Origin: Zygnema cylindricum
Lineage: Eukaryota; Streptophyta; Zygnematophyceae; Zygnematales; Zygnemataceae
Assembly: GCA_037447655.1 (NCBI GenBank)
Contig: JBBHKE010001669.1
Coordinates: forward strand, 1 to 34,314
Direction: 5' to 3'
Length of the DNA stretch: 34,314 nucleotides
Positions 1-9,056 of this stretch are shown in pieces. Position numbers and translations under genes: made by a program. The notes beneath the pieces are model-generated. The model had not been told where the DNA came from. It was given only the letters and a program-made list of their open reading frames with translations, and searched no databases. How positions within the stretch are numbered: position 1 is the first letter of the stretch; each line of letters starts with the position of its first letter.

Positions 1-73
1 CATTGTTTTTAATTGTGCTCCAACCAGGTGAGAACTTAAGTGAATTTTCGTGGTAAAGAGAGGGTCTCAGACC

Positions 74-305
74 GTATAGTGTGACAATCAAGCTTTTATT
101 GCTATTGCTTCTAATCCGGGTCATCACTTCTAAAGTAAAAATATTGAAATTAAATTAAACTTTGTGAGGGAAAAAGGTGATGGCTAGAATTCTAAAGCTT
201 TGCTACTTACTCGACGAGGAAATGTTGGCGGATATGATGACAATACCCTTACCTGCACCAAAGTTGAAATTCTTTAGAGAGGCATGTAGTCTAAGTGGCT
301 ATTAG
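74..305 (+). pseudogene. Ty1/copia RNase H C-terminal remnant
   Basis: Broken 3' end of a copia pol gene. From 80 the frame reads C-D-N-Q followed by an I-A-I-A-S-N-P-G-H-H-F stretch, the conserved RNase H tail seen again at 1871-2218 and 11459-11665. It has an in-frame TAA after HHF, then a frameshift. The last part reads A-D-M-M-T and then P-K-L-K-F-F-R-E-A, ending in TAG at 303-305. Everything upstream in pol is absent or beyond the window. About 20-50 bases after the stop the LTR begins, so this is the 3' end of a + strand element. It is not functional. Confidence 0.8.
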
Positions 306-564
306 AGACTAAGGCTTTACGGGATTGTTGTTTTGAAATCATTAGTCATCACTAAGCTGTAGAAATTTATGTATTTTCTAGGTCTGTATTTTTTCTATGT
401 GTTTGATAGATAGTATTAAAAGGTTTTTCAAAGTTTCTCCATGGTGCCTGAAAATAATTCTATCTCTATATACTTGTCGTAGTCATTGAGAGACATAAGA
501 AACTCCATGGCTACCAGCGGATAGAGAGAGAGACAAGCATCAAGTTTGAGATAATAGTCTCCCA

Positions 565-636
565 AAAGGTGAATGGACCATACTGGATTTGAACCTGGGT
601 CTATGATCCATATAGTCGGTAGTACTATCAAATATA
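565..636 (-). other. tRNA-like module in LTR (antisense)
   Basis: On the minus strand the sequence GGTTCAAATCC (585-595) is an exact RNA polymerase III B box (T-arm). The preceding 40 bases are tRNA-like in spacing, but the acceptor and anticodon stems are poor. Probably a degenerate copy of the module seen in the other LTRs, not a functional tRNA. Confidence 0.5.
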
Positions 637-736
637 TGTAGATCGACTAATAATGATGTAGAGTTTGACTACTATATAAACAAATACCACGCAAGGAGCA
701 AGATAGAGAAAGGATTAATCAATGATATATTTGTGA

Positions 737-798
737 CCTTAGTGGGATTTGAACCTACGACTACGTCATGACATAGCCATTCGCCTTATCCACTAAGG
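737..798 (-). other. tRNA-like module with intact acceptor stem
   Basis: Minus strand. The 5' CCTTAGT (798-792) pairs perfectly over 7 bp with ACTAAGG (743-737). Just inside is GTGGATAAGGCG, close to the A-box/D-arm of nuclear tRNA-Arg. The B box GGTTCAAATCC is at 755-745. An anticodon-like stem CTATG/CGTAG closes a 6-base loop, one base short. The total of 62 nt is shorter than a normal tRNA, so this is a tRNA-derived element. It lies inside the + strand LTR fragment and points the opposite way. Confidence 0.6.
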
Positions 799-878
799 CA
801 TTGACAAAACGTTACATATACTGAGTCCAAATTGTATTTAAACGTGGTACTAAGCTACATACTCCATTTGCAATTATG

Positions 879-1857
879 TGTCTTCGATTGGACTACAAAA
901 CTGAGAAAGCCTCTAGATAGTTGCTAACTAACCCTCTTCAAATGGCAACCACCGCTGCCCAAGCAAACAAGCGAACAATTTGACTGCACTCTTATAGATC
1001 CTAGATTTCCTTGAATCTGTATGAAAAAGAATTACTAAAAACGCCCAACCAGGCGTTAAGTTACAGTGTGGCAAAGATGCCAATTTATACAAACTCTCAA
1101 AGAGAGAGAGGACTACCAACCAAATTTTTCTAAGTCCTAGTTCCCTCTCACAACCCCTATCTAATGACTGTACGAACCAATCATATCACTGTAGAATACT
1201 CGAAAGTACTACTGCCGATGTACTTTCTTTACGGCCTTTGTACAACAAGGCCATTAGGCGGACGCGTGTCCATTTTTCACTCGTTCGTACGTTCCACATA
1301 ATTCCCCAACCAAATGTGATCTCTCCACGTGGCACTTGGTCATGCCATGTCATAAAACACCACGGTGACCATTTTGGGATCTTGGCTATGGTGTGCGTCG
1401 TTGGATAAGAACAGGCATTTAATTTTGACCGTCAAAACAAATATCTGATTCATTTGTTTCGTGCGGTATGATGTTCGCACTCTATATAACTCGTTTGATG
1501 TCTTTTCATTTATCTTTCCGTTAAAATATACCGTAATATAGCTTAAATAGTAATCATAACCTATATACTTCCACGAACTTCTACGACATACCGATTAGAG
1601 CTGACGGCTACACCTCGTTCTGCCGGTCGGGGGTTCGAGTCCTGCCAGACTCAACCTTTTGTTGAGAGTGATATAAGTAACTCTTCAGTCCTGCTTATTA
1701 GACAGAGGCAACCATGGCTTCTCATCTCTTTCTCTCTCTCTCTTTCAGTGACTACTACAAGTATGGAGGATAGAAAGGAAAGGTAAAAGCGGTTGCCTGC
1801 TCTTTTCCATTTATTTTAGACCTAGAAAATACCCTATAAATCTAAAGATTTTCAACT
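879..1857 (-). mobile_element. copia LTR, minus orientation (about 980 bp)
   Basis: Read on the minus strand it starts at 1857 as AGTTGAAAATC (first base T to A compared with the usual TGTTGAAA). It directly follows a polypurine tract (AATAAGGGGAG, minus strand, 1868-1858). It then shows TATTTTCTAGGTCT, ACTTGTAGTAGTCACTGA and GCCATGG. Downstream come a tRNA-like module on the opposite strand, a GTAC-rich block, a TATA-like box (TATAAAT, 1089-1083) and the conserved end ...ATTGCA at about 879. It is the 3' LTR of the minus-strand RNase H fragment at 1871-2218. Confidence 0.75.
1590..1655 (+). other. tRNA-like module in LTR (antisense to LTR)
   Basis: GGTTCGAGTCC at 1632-1642 is a perfect B box. 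An A-box-like segment (TAGAGCTGACGG) lies about 35 bases upstream, and GAG/CTC closes the outermost acceptor pairs. At about 55-65 nt and with mismatched stems it is tRNA-derived rather than a usable tRNA. The transcription direction would oppose the host LTR. Confidence 0.55.
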
Positions 1858-1868
1858 CTCCCCTTATT
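1858..1868 (-). promoter_or_regulatory. polypurine tract
   Basis: AATAAGGGGAG on the minus strand lies between the RNase H stop and the LTR start. The same string precedes the LTR of the + strand element at 11704-11714. It would prime second-strand DNA synthesis in an active element. Confidence 0.7.
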
Positions 1869-1870
1869 TA

Positions 1871-2218
1871 CTAGTCAAATTTTAGGTTTTCTTTTAATCC
1901 ATAAACTTCTCTGCAATATTTTATCTTGGGAGAGAGCACAGGTTTGGTCGTCATGTCAGCAACCATTTTTTCATCAAATATGTACACATGATTTACAATT
2001 ATATTTTCAGCTTTCTCCCTCACAATGCTTAATCTTATGTCCATGTGTTTAGCTTTGAAATGATGTTTTGGATTGGCTGCAATTGCAATGGCAACCTGAT
2101 TATCACAAAAAACTTCATGCACTCCCTCTTTGATAAACCCCAGTTCTTGTAACAAGGACTTGACCACATTAATTATTTCACAGCAGAACAAGAGGCCATA
2201 TACTCAGCCTCCATAGTA
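1871..2218 (-). pseudogene. Ty1/copia RNase H C-terminal fragment
   Basis: Minus-strand fragment of a copia RNase H domain. It enters at T-M-E-A-E-Y-M-A-S-C-S-A-V-K near 2218, includes the conserved catalytic E-A-E-Y, has a short frameshift near 2173, and continues open through V-F-C-D-N-Q-V-A-I-A-I-A to a stop near 1871. The earlier RNase H, RT and integrase are missing; immediately upstream (minus strand) the sequence becomes an unrelated gag-like frame. It is followed by a polypurine tract and LTR, so it is the true 3' end of an internally deleted element. Confidence 0.8.
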
Positions 2219-2224
2219 CGGATG

Positions 2225-3716
2225 GAGAAGGAGAGGATGCCTGAGGTGGTGATGGTGGAGGAGTGGAAAGTGCGAGGAAAATGTGTTGTCTCTGGTTGGG
2301 TTGTAATAACACCACGGCCTCCGCAGTTGAAGACCCAGCCACTGAGACAAAAGTAGGACACTCAATGGTGGCGGCTGCAACGTTACCCGTTAGATCTGCA
2401 CCCATCCCTTGTTTGTTAGGTCCTGTTGTTTCCTCCCCTTCCCGCTGAAGAGGAGACTCCGGTCTAAGTTCCGAGGAAATCGCGGGAGCTTGCGTCTCCG
2501 TAGGGGTTGTCTGCACTGTAGGTTGTCTCTCAACAGAGGGACCTGTCTCTTTAGGAGGAGCTACCTGTCCACTAAGGATCCCTCTTGATATTCGTCTAGC
2601 CTCCCTTATGAGGAACAATTCCTGTTCGAGGGCCCTCTTCCTCTCTTCTTCAAGAGCTTCCCAATCGATGGTGACGGGTCCAGCCCTTGCCGTAGCTTGA
2701 CTCTGGGATCGCACGATATCAACCAGTTTTTGTGTTCTTCTCACCACCCGTGAGAGATCCGCAATCCCCAAACCCTGTATCTCGGGATCGGTGGGTCTAG
2801 AACGCCACAACCCCTTAGATGGTCGAATCGTCAGTGCATATGGGGACTTTGAGCTCGGTGAGATGGAATCGGAAGGGAAGAACGGCTCCGCTTTAAGAAG
2901 GGGAGCGAACTTGCCCTTGCGATCCGGATGATCGAACCTGTACCCTTTCTTTAGCTCAGGTAGCCCTTGCTTGCTGGTCCCTTCCCCGGCCCGTGTCCGA
3001 GGGATCGCACCGCCGTGAGCCGGCCTGCTGGTTGTGATGTCCTGAGATGGGGTGGGTTGCTGGTATGAAGTTGATGGTTCCCCCCTGTTGCTCCGGTACG
3101 GAGGTTGAGTAGCCGCTCTCAGACGAACTGCTAAGTATCTCCACTATACCTCCTAATGGGCGTACTACTTTGGCTCGGTCGGACCTGGCTCCCCGCTGCA
3201 CCAACTCCTTCCTAACCTTCAACTCCTAGAGATCATGAAAGGCTAAGATTTCTTTGCGACCTGGCCGGTTAAGATCAGCCAGGATCTCTCGATCTATGTA
3301 CATTTTTGCTATTGGTGCCTTAGATCGGGTATAGGGACCGATCTCGGAAGGTGACCAGGGACTGCTTCCTTGTGGGCCAACCCCTTTCTACGACTTTTAG
3401 GGGATTAGGGCGGCCTCTCCGCCTTCTCCTAAGCCCTAGCTCTAGCTGACTCGGACAATGTTGGGAAATTTTATGGGGAAAAGACAGGTGGAGGTGGAGG
3501 AGAGAGCCGCCCCTCTGGGTGCGTCGAAAGAGTGTTGACTGCAACCTCCGGAGGCATCTCTCCCTTCAAAAACCCCTCTATGTGTACACGTGAGCCGAAA
3601 GGGGGTGCTTCCTCGGGCACGTGTGACTCTTCCTCCCGGGCCACCGCTTCCTGCCTCTCCTGCTCGTCCGATCAGACACCCGGAAGATCCTTATCCTGAA
3701 CTTCTCCTCCCCCCAT
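2225..3716 (-). pseudogene. broken gag-like reading frame, function unknown
   Basis: A long, GC-richer, protein-like stretch on the minus strand. It starts near an ATG at 3716 and can be followed with several stops and frame changes to 2225. Longest open parts are 2178-2810 and 2956-3222. Visible features are an acidic N-terminal part with a P-P-P-P-P-V-F run, a basic middle part (R-K-E-L-V-Q-R-G-A-R-S-D-R-A-K), a serine-rich patch, a charged probable coiled coil (W-E-A-L-E-E-E-R-K-R-A-L-E-Q-E) and a proline/threonine-rich low-complexity tail. I do not recognise a domain. Its place upstream of RNase H and LTR on the same strand suggests the gag or first ORF of the deleted element; a captured host gene fragment is also possible. 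Confidence 0.4.
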
Positions 3717-4772
3717 AGCTGACTGGAGAAGAAGATCTAAATCCCCTTATAAAAGTACTCCGCCCTGAGCACCTATCCTCTTTAACCTAAAGAGACAGGT
3801 TGCTGTTTCAGTACTATGACGATCTGTTGAAAGCTTAACACAATCCTCTCAAAATCCACTATTCTGGTACAAAAGATTCTGGTAATCGATCCCTGGAAGA
3901 AACCAACCAGAGCCCCAAAAATGACTACCAAAGAGAGAACCAAGATGCTTCCACTCATAAAAATGAATGGATAGAAATATAAAAATGCTTTCTCAGAATT
4001 AGCAATATCACCTTCCCTTAGAAAAATAGAGAATATAGTTAGAATGTCGAATTATAGCAAGCGAGCTCAACCTACCCCCAAACGTAACGCAGACAACAAA
4101 AGAAGACGAAATCTCCCCCTGAAAACCTCGGAACAGGTAAGGCCTCCTTAACTCCTCGGTTTCCGCGACCCGGAACCGGCAAGACCCTTCTTGGTTTCCA
4201 ACAAACACCAGTCCCCAAATCGCCCAAAACAGGAAAGACGGTGCCAACCACCCAACCGGAAAACGATTTCCACAAAAGACGGATGAAAACCAAGATGGCA
4301 ATAAGGTCACAATCACATACAAAACAAAAGTTCTCCACAAGAAAGTTTGCTGGAATTTCTAGGGTTTTTCTCAGGAGACAGTGGTGAAACAGCAACCTGT
4401 CTCCCTCGGCCCAAGTGCCTTATAAAAGCAAAGTTTGTCCTACCGATAGTACCAAAGTCAAAGCAATACCAGGCGCCAATCACCGGCCAAGAATTGTTAT
4501 CGTACAGACATAAGACAAAACAGGTTGTACTACACTTAGACAAAAAGGTTAGGCGACTATCTTCGACTAGATTAGAAGCCACGTGTTTTTCTAAGACACA
4601 ATCCTAAGCAACAAAGTTCTAAATTGACGTGAAACGCCTAACTTTGACTCACATTAATTAATGCTCTACCCGGCTGGTGGACCTGAACTAACGTCCTACT
4701 GATAGCCAATAGCAAAATCTACAAGACTAAACCAAAAGTTACGTGGCGTTCCACAATGTAGCCCCCAATGGG
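3717..4772. other. no recognised gene; possible leader of the gag-like element
   Basis: Single-copy-looking sequence without a convincing frame. On the minus strand TTTCAACA (about 3833-3826) resembles an LTR end, but no tRNA primer-binding site follows. TTATAAAAG occurs twice (about 3748 and 4422), the second near a telobox-like AAACCCTAG on the minus strand. Short open frames on both strands show no known motif. Confidence 0.3.
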
Positions 4773-4944
4773 ACAATTGGCAGCTGGACACATATAATAG
4801 GATGGTAATCTTTGGAACGGAGTAACTCCGTCGTCCGGCCTTCGTTAGGCGCGAAATAAAATGCGTTCCGTCAGTTAAGAAAATAGAAGAATCAGGTTCG
4901 GCTGAGTGCGCTCTTTTCCTTGTACTTTAATGACCGTACAGAGG
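4773..4944 (+). repeat. direct repeat R1 (about 172 bp)
   Basis: Shares with 5283-5455 the run from ACAATTGGCAGCTGG through GGATGGTAATCTTTGGAACG to TTTAATGACCGTACA, about 90% by eye. The two copies are 338 bp apart. No TG...CA ends or target duplication are visible. It could be a tandem duplication of LTR promoter sequence. Confidence 0.7.
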
Positions 4945-5282
4945 CTAGAGGCTTCCTGTATTCTGTGGTCCAATGGAGGACACAGAATTGCAGCCCCGTC
5001 GGTCCAAACGAATTTCGGACGGCAATGAAATATTTGGTTGCCATTGCCGGGAGATCAATAGTTGAGAGTTTTGTCTTTTGACAAAGGCTGGACAATCTGT
5101 TAAAAAGAGTCTCGGGAGTTTCACTCTTTTGGCAACGGAATTTCGTGAACTCCTTGATAGCAGATTCATTCCTTTTGGTGTAAAGGAGTCTCTATGCATT
5201 CAAAAGAGTGGTACAGGGGGTTGGGTCTGCAACCATCCAAGTGGCTGCTTTGGCCTCCTGGATGGCCAGAAGCTGAGCTACA
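4945..5282 (+). repeat. LTR-end homology between R1 and R2
   Basis: The first 45 bases carry the LTR 3'-end motif in + orientation (AGAGGCTTCCTGTATTCTG, then ATGGAGGACACAGAATTGCA). This matches the conserved end of the reversed LTRs at 879 and 11929 and of the LTR at 13982-14901. The remainder (about 4995-5282) has no match I can see elsewhere in the window. Confidence 0.5.
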
Positions 5283-5455
5283 ACAGTTGGCAACTGGTCA
5301 CATGTTACAGGATGGTAATCTTTGGAACGGAGTAACTCCGTCGTCCGGCCTCCGTTAGGCGCGAAATAAAGTGTGGTCCATTTAGTTGAGAAAATAGAAG
5401 AATCTAGTCCGGCTGAGTGCGCTCCTTTCCCTGTACTTTAATGACCGTACAAAGG
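5283..5455 (+). repeat. direct repeat R2 (about 173 bp)
   Basis: Second copy of the repeat at 4773-4944, differing by scattered substitutions. Homology stops after GACCGTACAAAGG. The reversed LTR begins about 40 bases further on. Confidence 0.7.
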
Positions 5456-5493
5456 AAAAAGGCCCGGGAATCCTTGGTAAGATAAAAGGGGTG

Positions 5494-6542
5494 TGAAACT
5501 CCGAGACCTCCATAAGTCCTCAGAGTCGACAGCTTCCAAGAAGCCTCTACGATAACCCTGACCCCTTTTTGTTTCAGCAAAAACAACTGCCATCTTGGCA
5601 GACAATAACTCTGACCAACTTCACCTTTCTGAAGGAAAGATTCCCCTGAGTCGATAGCAAAAAGAATCTCTGAATTTGCTCCCCTGAGCAGTAAGTTATG
5701 GAGGGGCAAAGTTGACCTTTTGTACAAAAGCTCTTTGGGAGAGAGGGTCCTATCTCCTAATTTTTCTAAGTCCTATCTCTCTCACAGACTCTATCTACTG
5801 ATGTACAGAGCGAATCAAATTACAGTTATGTACACAAAAGTACAGCTGCCGGTGTACTTTCTGTACGGGCATTGTACAACATGGCCTAAATGTCGACACG
5901 TGGTATGTCCGGATTCGCTCCCTCAATCCTCGGAGATGCCGCGATCGAATGTCATTCCGCCACGTGTCATCCGATATGGCGATGACCACAAACCACCGAA
6001 ATCCTCTTCCGTGATCTCGGCGTTGATTTCGGCCGTCCGATTAAATTCATATTTAATCGTAGCCGTAATAAATACATGCGCGATATTCGTTTCATTAAAG
6101 AAATAAATGCGCGGTATTGGTTTCTTATCCGTACCCTAATCCATACTTTTACATTACTGGATCTATGTATCCTGTAAACAGTTACAGTTAAATGAATTAT
6201 CCTACCTGATAATGTTTAATTAATTATCAAACTATATAGTACGTAACTCTAGTTTTAGACTTAACGGCTAAGGCTATCGACTACCGGTTCTCTGCCGGCC
6301 GGTAGTTACCAGGATCAAATCCTGTGGCCGGCACATACCTTTTAGTAAATAAACCCCTAACAAATATATATTTCCCGTAAACCTCTGGATAGCCTAGGTA
6401 GCCATGGCTCTAGCTCCCTCTCCAATTTCTCAGTGACTGCGACAAAATTGAGAGTTGGAGAGAGAAGTTAGAGGTAGACTGCCTCGGCTTCTTTCTATAT
6501 TTCTATTTAGACCTAGAAAAAAATGGACCATTAATTTCTACA
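5494..6542 (-). mobile_element. copia LTR, minus orientation (about 1.05 kb)
   Basis: Minus strand: starts at 6542 with TGTAGAAATTAATGG, then TTTTCTAGGTCTAAAT, GTCGCAGTCACTGA and GCCATGG. It has an opposite-strand tRNA-like module at 6261-6333 and a GTAC-rich block near 5825-5880. It ends near 5494 with a degenerate form of the ATGGAG...CA end. It lies downstream of the minus-strand RNase H/RT element and is presumably its 3' LTR, but the RNase H tail and polypurine tract between them are deleted. Confidence 0.7.
6261..6333 (+). other. tRNA-like module in LTR (antisense to LTR)
   Basis: T-arm CCAGG-ATCAAAT-CCTG(T) with B box GGATCAAATCC at 6312-6322. A-box-like CGGCTAAGGC lies near 6265. The middle contains a strong CTACCGG/CCGGTAG hairpin in place of a normal anticodon arm. 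About 72 nt, tRNA-sized. On the opposite strand to the retroelement. Confidence 0.6.
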
Positions 6543-6574
6543 GGGTGCCTGTGAAGCACACGAGCTTGACACTT

Positions 6575-7016
6575 CATGCACTCCCTTCTTCATATACCCC
6601 AGTTCTTGCAACAAAGACTTGACCCACATCAGTTCTTTCGCAGTAGAACAAGAGGCCATGTATTCAGCCTTCATAGTGGACTGAGCAACCACATTTTCTT
6701 GCTTGCTGCTCCAACAGCTAGCACTTTCCCCCACATACAACACATACCCAGAAGTGCATCTTCTCATAGGTGCATCCCAATAACGTGCATCACTCCAGGT
6801 AGTGATGTCAGTTTGCTCCCCTCCCAAATGCAACCATAATTCCCTAGTTTCCACCAAGTATCTCATCACTCTCTTAGCTGCCTCCCAGTCTCTTTTCCTA
6901 GGGTCATTAAGACTCCTACTAAGGACTCCAACTGCTGCTGCTATGTCCGGCCTAGTATAATTCATAAAGTAAATCAAACTTTTTACAACCTGTCTGTAAG
7001 GAATAGACTTCATAAA
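6575..7016 (-). pseudogene. copia RNase H of the minus-strand element
   Basis: Continues the RT frame at 7017-7913 after a single stop (7014-7016). It shows I-P-Y-R-Q-V-V-K-S-L-I-Y, then R-P-D-I-A-A-A-V-G-V-L-S-R, W-S-D-A, and Q-S-T-M-K-A-E-Y-M-A-S, where the usual acidic residue before A-E-Y is lysine. It stops matching after G-V-H-E-V near 6575. The remaining 60 or so residues are replaced by about 30 unrelated bases and then the LTR start at 6542. Broken and inactive. Confidence 0.85.
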
Positions 7017-7913
7017 CTATCTCTCTTCTGGACTCATCTCATCATCTAGTATTATCACTCCTTCTACACACCCATCACTTACTTTCTTCAAGTCTATGGG
7101 AGTGGTACAACTGTTTGCCTTTTCCATCTGAAATATCTCAAACATATTTCCGATAGCTTCCTTCTGAGTAAGTCTGGTTATTCTTTTCCCTTTATCTCTT
7201 TCCATTTGAATCCCCAAAATATATTTAGCCTCTCCTAAATCCTTCATGTCAAATCTGCTTCTAAGATCTTTCTTTAACTTATTGATCTTCTCCAAAGATT
7301 TAGTTAACACCAGCAAATCATCCACATAAATTGCAATAAAAATTAATTCATTCTCATCCTTAAACATATAAATAGAATGGTCAAAATTGATCTGAATATA
7401 TCCCAGACCGGTGAGAAACTCATCTAATTTCTTATTCCATTGTCTAGGAGCCTGCTTCAGTCCATATAAGGACTTTATGAGCCTGCAGACTTTGCTCTCT
7501 TCTCCTTCCTCTACAAACCGCTCTGGTTGTCTCATAAAGATTTCTTCCTGTAGTTCACCGTTGAGGAAAGCGGTCTTGATATCCATCTGGTGAATTTCCA
7601 TGTCTTCAGCTATTGCTAGTCTAAGGAGAATCCTTACAGATGGGAACCGAACCACCGGAGCAAAAGTTTCCACATAATCTATCCCCTCTCTTTGGGTGAA
7701 TCCCTTTTCTACCAAACGAGCCTTATATTTCTTAATGGTATTATCTGGGTTCAGTTTCAATTTAAATACCCATTTGCACCTGATAGGTTTTGTGTCTGGA
7801 GGACAAACCACCGGTTCCCAAGCATTAGCCTGCATAATTGAAGCCATCTCATCATTTATGGCTCTGACCCATCTATCTCTCTCTAGACTGTCCATTGCCT
7901 CCGAGTATGACTA
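7017..7913 (-). pseudogene. copia reverse transcriptase, minus strand
   Basis: Almost complete copia RT domain, open for 292 codons. It contains the N-terminal W-V-R-A-I-N-D-E-M, the K-W-V-F-K-L-K block, K-A-R-L-V-E-K-G-F-T-Q, catalytic motif A (Q-M-D-I-K-T-A-F-L-N-G), Y-G-L-K-Q-A-P-R-Q-W and the active-site Y-V-D-D at about residue 200. The family would copy retrotransposon RNA into DNA in cytoplasmic particles. The frame enters from the integrase side through an in-frame TAG (7911-7913) and leaves through another TAG (7014-7016). It is the best-preserved RT in the window, but the element around it is dead. Confidence 0.9.
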
Positions 7914-8059
7914 AGGCTCCTCTAGGTGATATAGCTTTATTACCTTGTGAGCAGCCGGTTTATCTTGTAGTCGTTTGCTGCTCCTCCGTCCTCCCTCAAA
8001 GTTCGAAGATTGAATGGAGGGAAGTCTTGGATTCCTCCGCACTGTCTCTTCAGCTCCCC

Positions 8060-8740
8060 TATTCATGGAAGCCGGTTTTGGCTCATCTTCATCTCTCTCT
8101 TTAGAGTGTGTAGAAATATGAGGAGATTCTGAGATATCTCCTCATCTTTGATCTCCCCTGAATCTGCAATCACGTTTTCACTGGTGTCCCTTCTGGGAAG
8201 ATCTAAGTCCTTCTCAATCTCGAACTCAAAACTAATTCTAATTTTCTTAGTGTATTTGAAAGGATCAAAAAGCTTATCTTCATCCATGACAACTACATGC
8301 TTTACCAGAATGATATGTTATTTAGCTAAGTCATAGACTCTATATCCCTTAACATCCTCATCATATTCCACAAAATATCTCGGTTTTCCTTTTAGCATCT
8401 AGTTTCCTGTTTTTCTTATCTGTGTCAAGATTGTAAACTTGACTACCAAATACTTTCAAGTGAGAAATATTCGGTTTCTTCCAACCCTTCTCTCACAAGG
8501 GGTCATTCTTTTAACAACTCTAGTGAGGACTCTATTGTTAATGTAGTTAGCACAGTTTATGGCTTCTGCCCAAAATCTTCTTACTTCTTTCTTATCTCCC
8601 AACATACTGCATACAGTATCTCCCAAAGTTCGGTTTAACCTCTCAGCTACCCCATTTTTTTCTAGATTATTCGCTATAGTTTTATGATGCTACACTCCCT
8701 CATCTCTCAGGTATTCCTCAAACTAGTTAGAGGTGTACTC
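8060..8740 (-). pseudogene. copia integrase C-terminal part, frameshifted
   Basis: Minus-strand integrase remnant. From 8740: G-E-Y-T-S-N, then Y-L-R-D-E-G-V and H-H-K-T-I-A-N-N, then K-N-G-V-A-E-R-L-N-R-T-L (the catalytic glutamate of the D-D-E triad), and F-W-A-E-A-I-N-C-A-N-Y-I-N-N-R. It continues, after frameshifts near 8470 and 8390, into H-L-K-V-F-G-S-Q-V-Y and F-V-E-Y-D-E-D. The linker to RT (about 7914-8300) is acidic and partly open. At least three frame breaks and two stops. Same strand and order (IN-RT-RH) as Ty1/copia. Confidence 0.85.
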
Positions 8741-9056
8741 CCCTATTTGAATATCATTTTCCTCGGTCTTCACAGCCACCGCTCCGGGTGCCGTGGCAAT
8801 AGGGGGAAGAGGTGTCTCATTTCCTTTTTCGAACACACTGTTGTCCCCATCATCTGTCTCCTCCGTTGGAGTAGATGGTGATGCAGAAAACCTCACTCCT
8901 CCAAACCTTGGTGGAGTTCCCTGAGGTGGACATTTCACTTGTCCACTAATTATAACCCACTATCGTTTTTCACACAATGCCCTTCCCATCATGGCTTCCC
9001 AGTAAATAAACCCAGATCCGTTGAATATGGGCACCCTAGAGGGTGGGCCCATAACG
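8741..9056 (-). other. proline-rich open stretch replacing integrase N-terminus
   Basis: The minus-strand frame is open from 8938 into the integrase (…V-K-T-E-E-N-D-I-Q-I-G-E-Y-T-S-N). Upstream of that junction it is proline/threonine/glutamate rich (S-A-S-P-S-T-P-T-E-E-T-D-D-G-D-N-S) and does not resemble the integrase catalytic core expected there. It may be a shuffled linker. Positions 8939-9056 show no recognisable content. Confidence 0.35.

Larger units (their letters stand above)
358..878 (+). mobile_element. 5' part of a copia LTR, + orientation
   Basis: Starts TGTAGAAATTTATG and then TATTTTCTAGGTCTG, matching the LTR start of the other copies (TGTTGAAA...TATTTTCTAGGTCT). The second shared block, ACTTGTCGTAGTCATTGA then CCATGG, follows at about 473-515. 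A weaker LTR-like start (TTGTTTTGAAAT) lies some 30 bases upstream, so the exact boundary is uncertain. The LTR follows the RNase H remnant, as expected for a 3' LTR. It is cut off near 878, where an oppositely oriented LTR begins. It contains two tRNA-like modules on the minus strand. Confidence 0.65.

Noticed and set aside
3741-4432. Two TTATAAAAG boxes as promoters
   Set aside because: No gene or LTR with matching orientation follows, so I list them only as notes.
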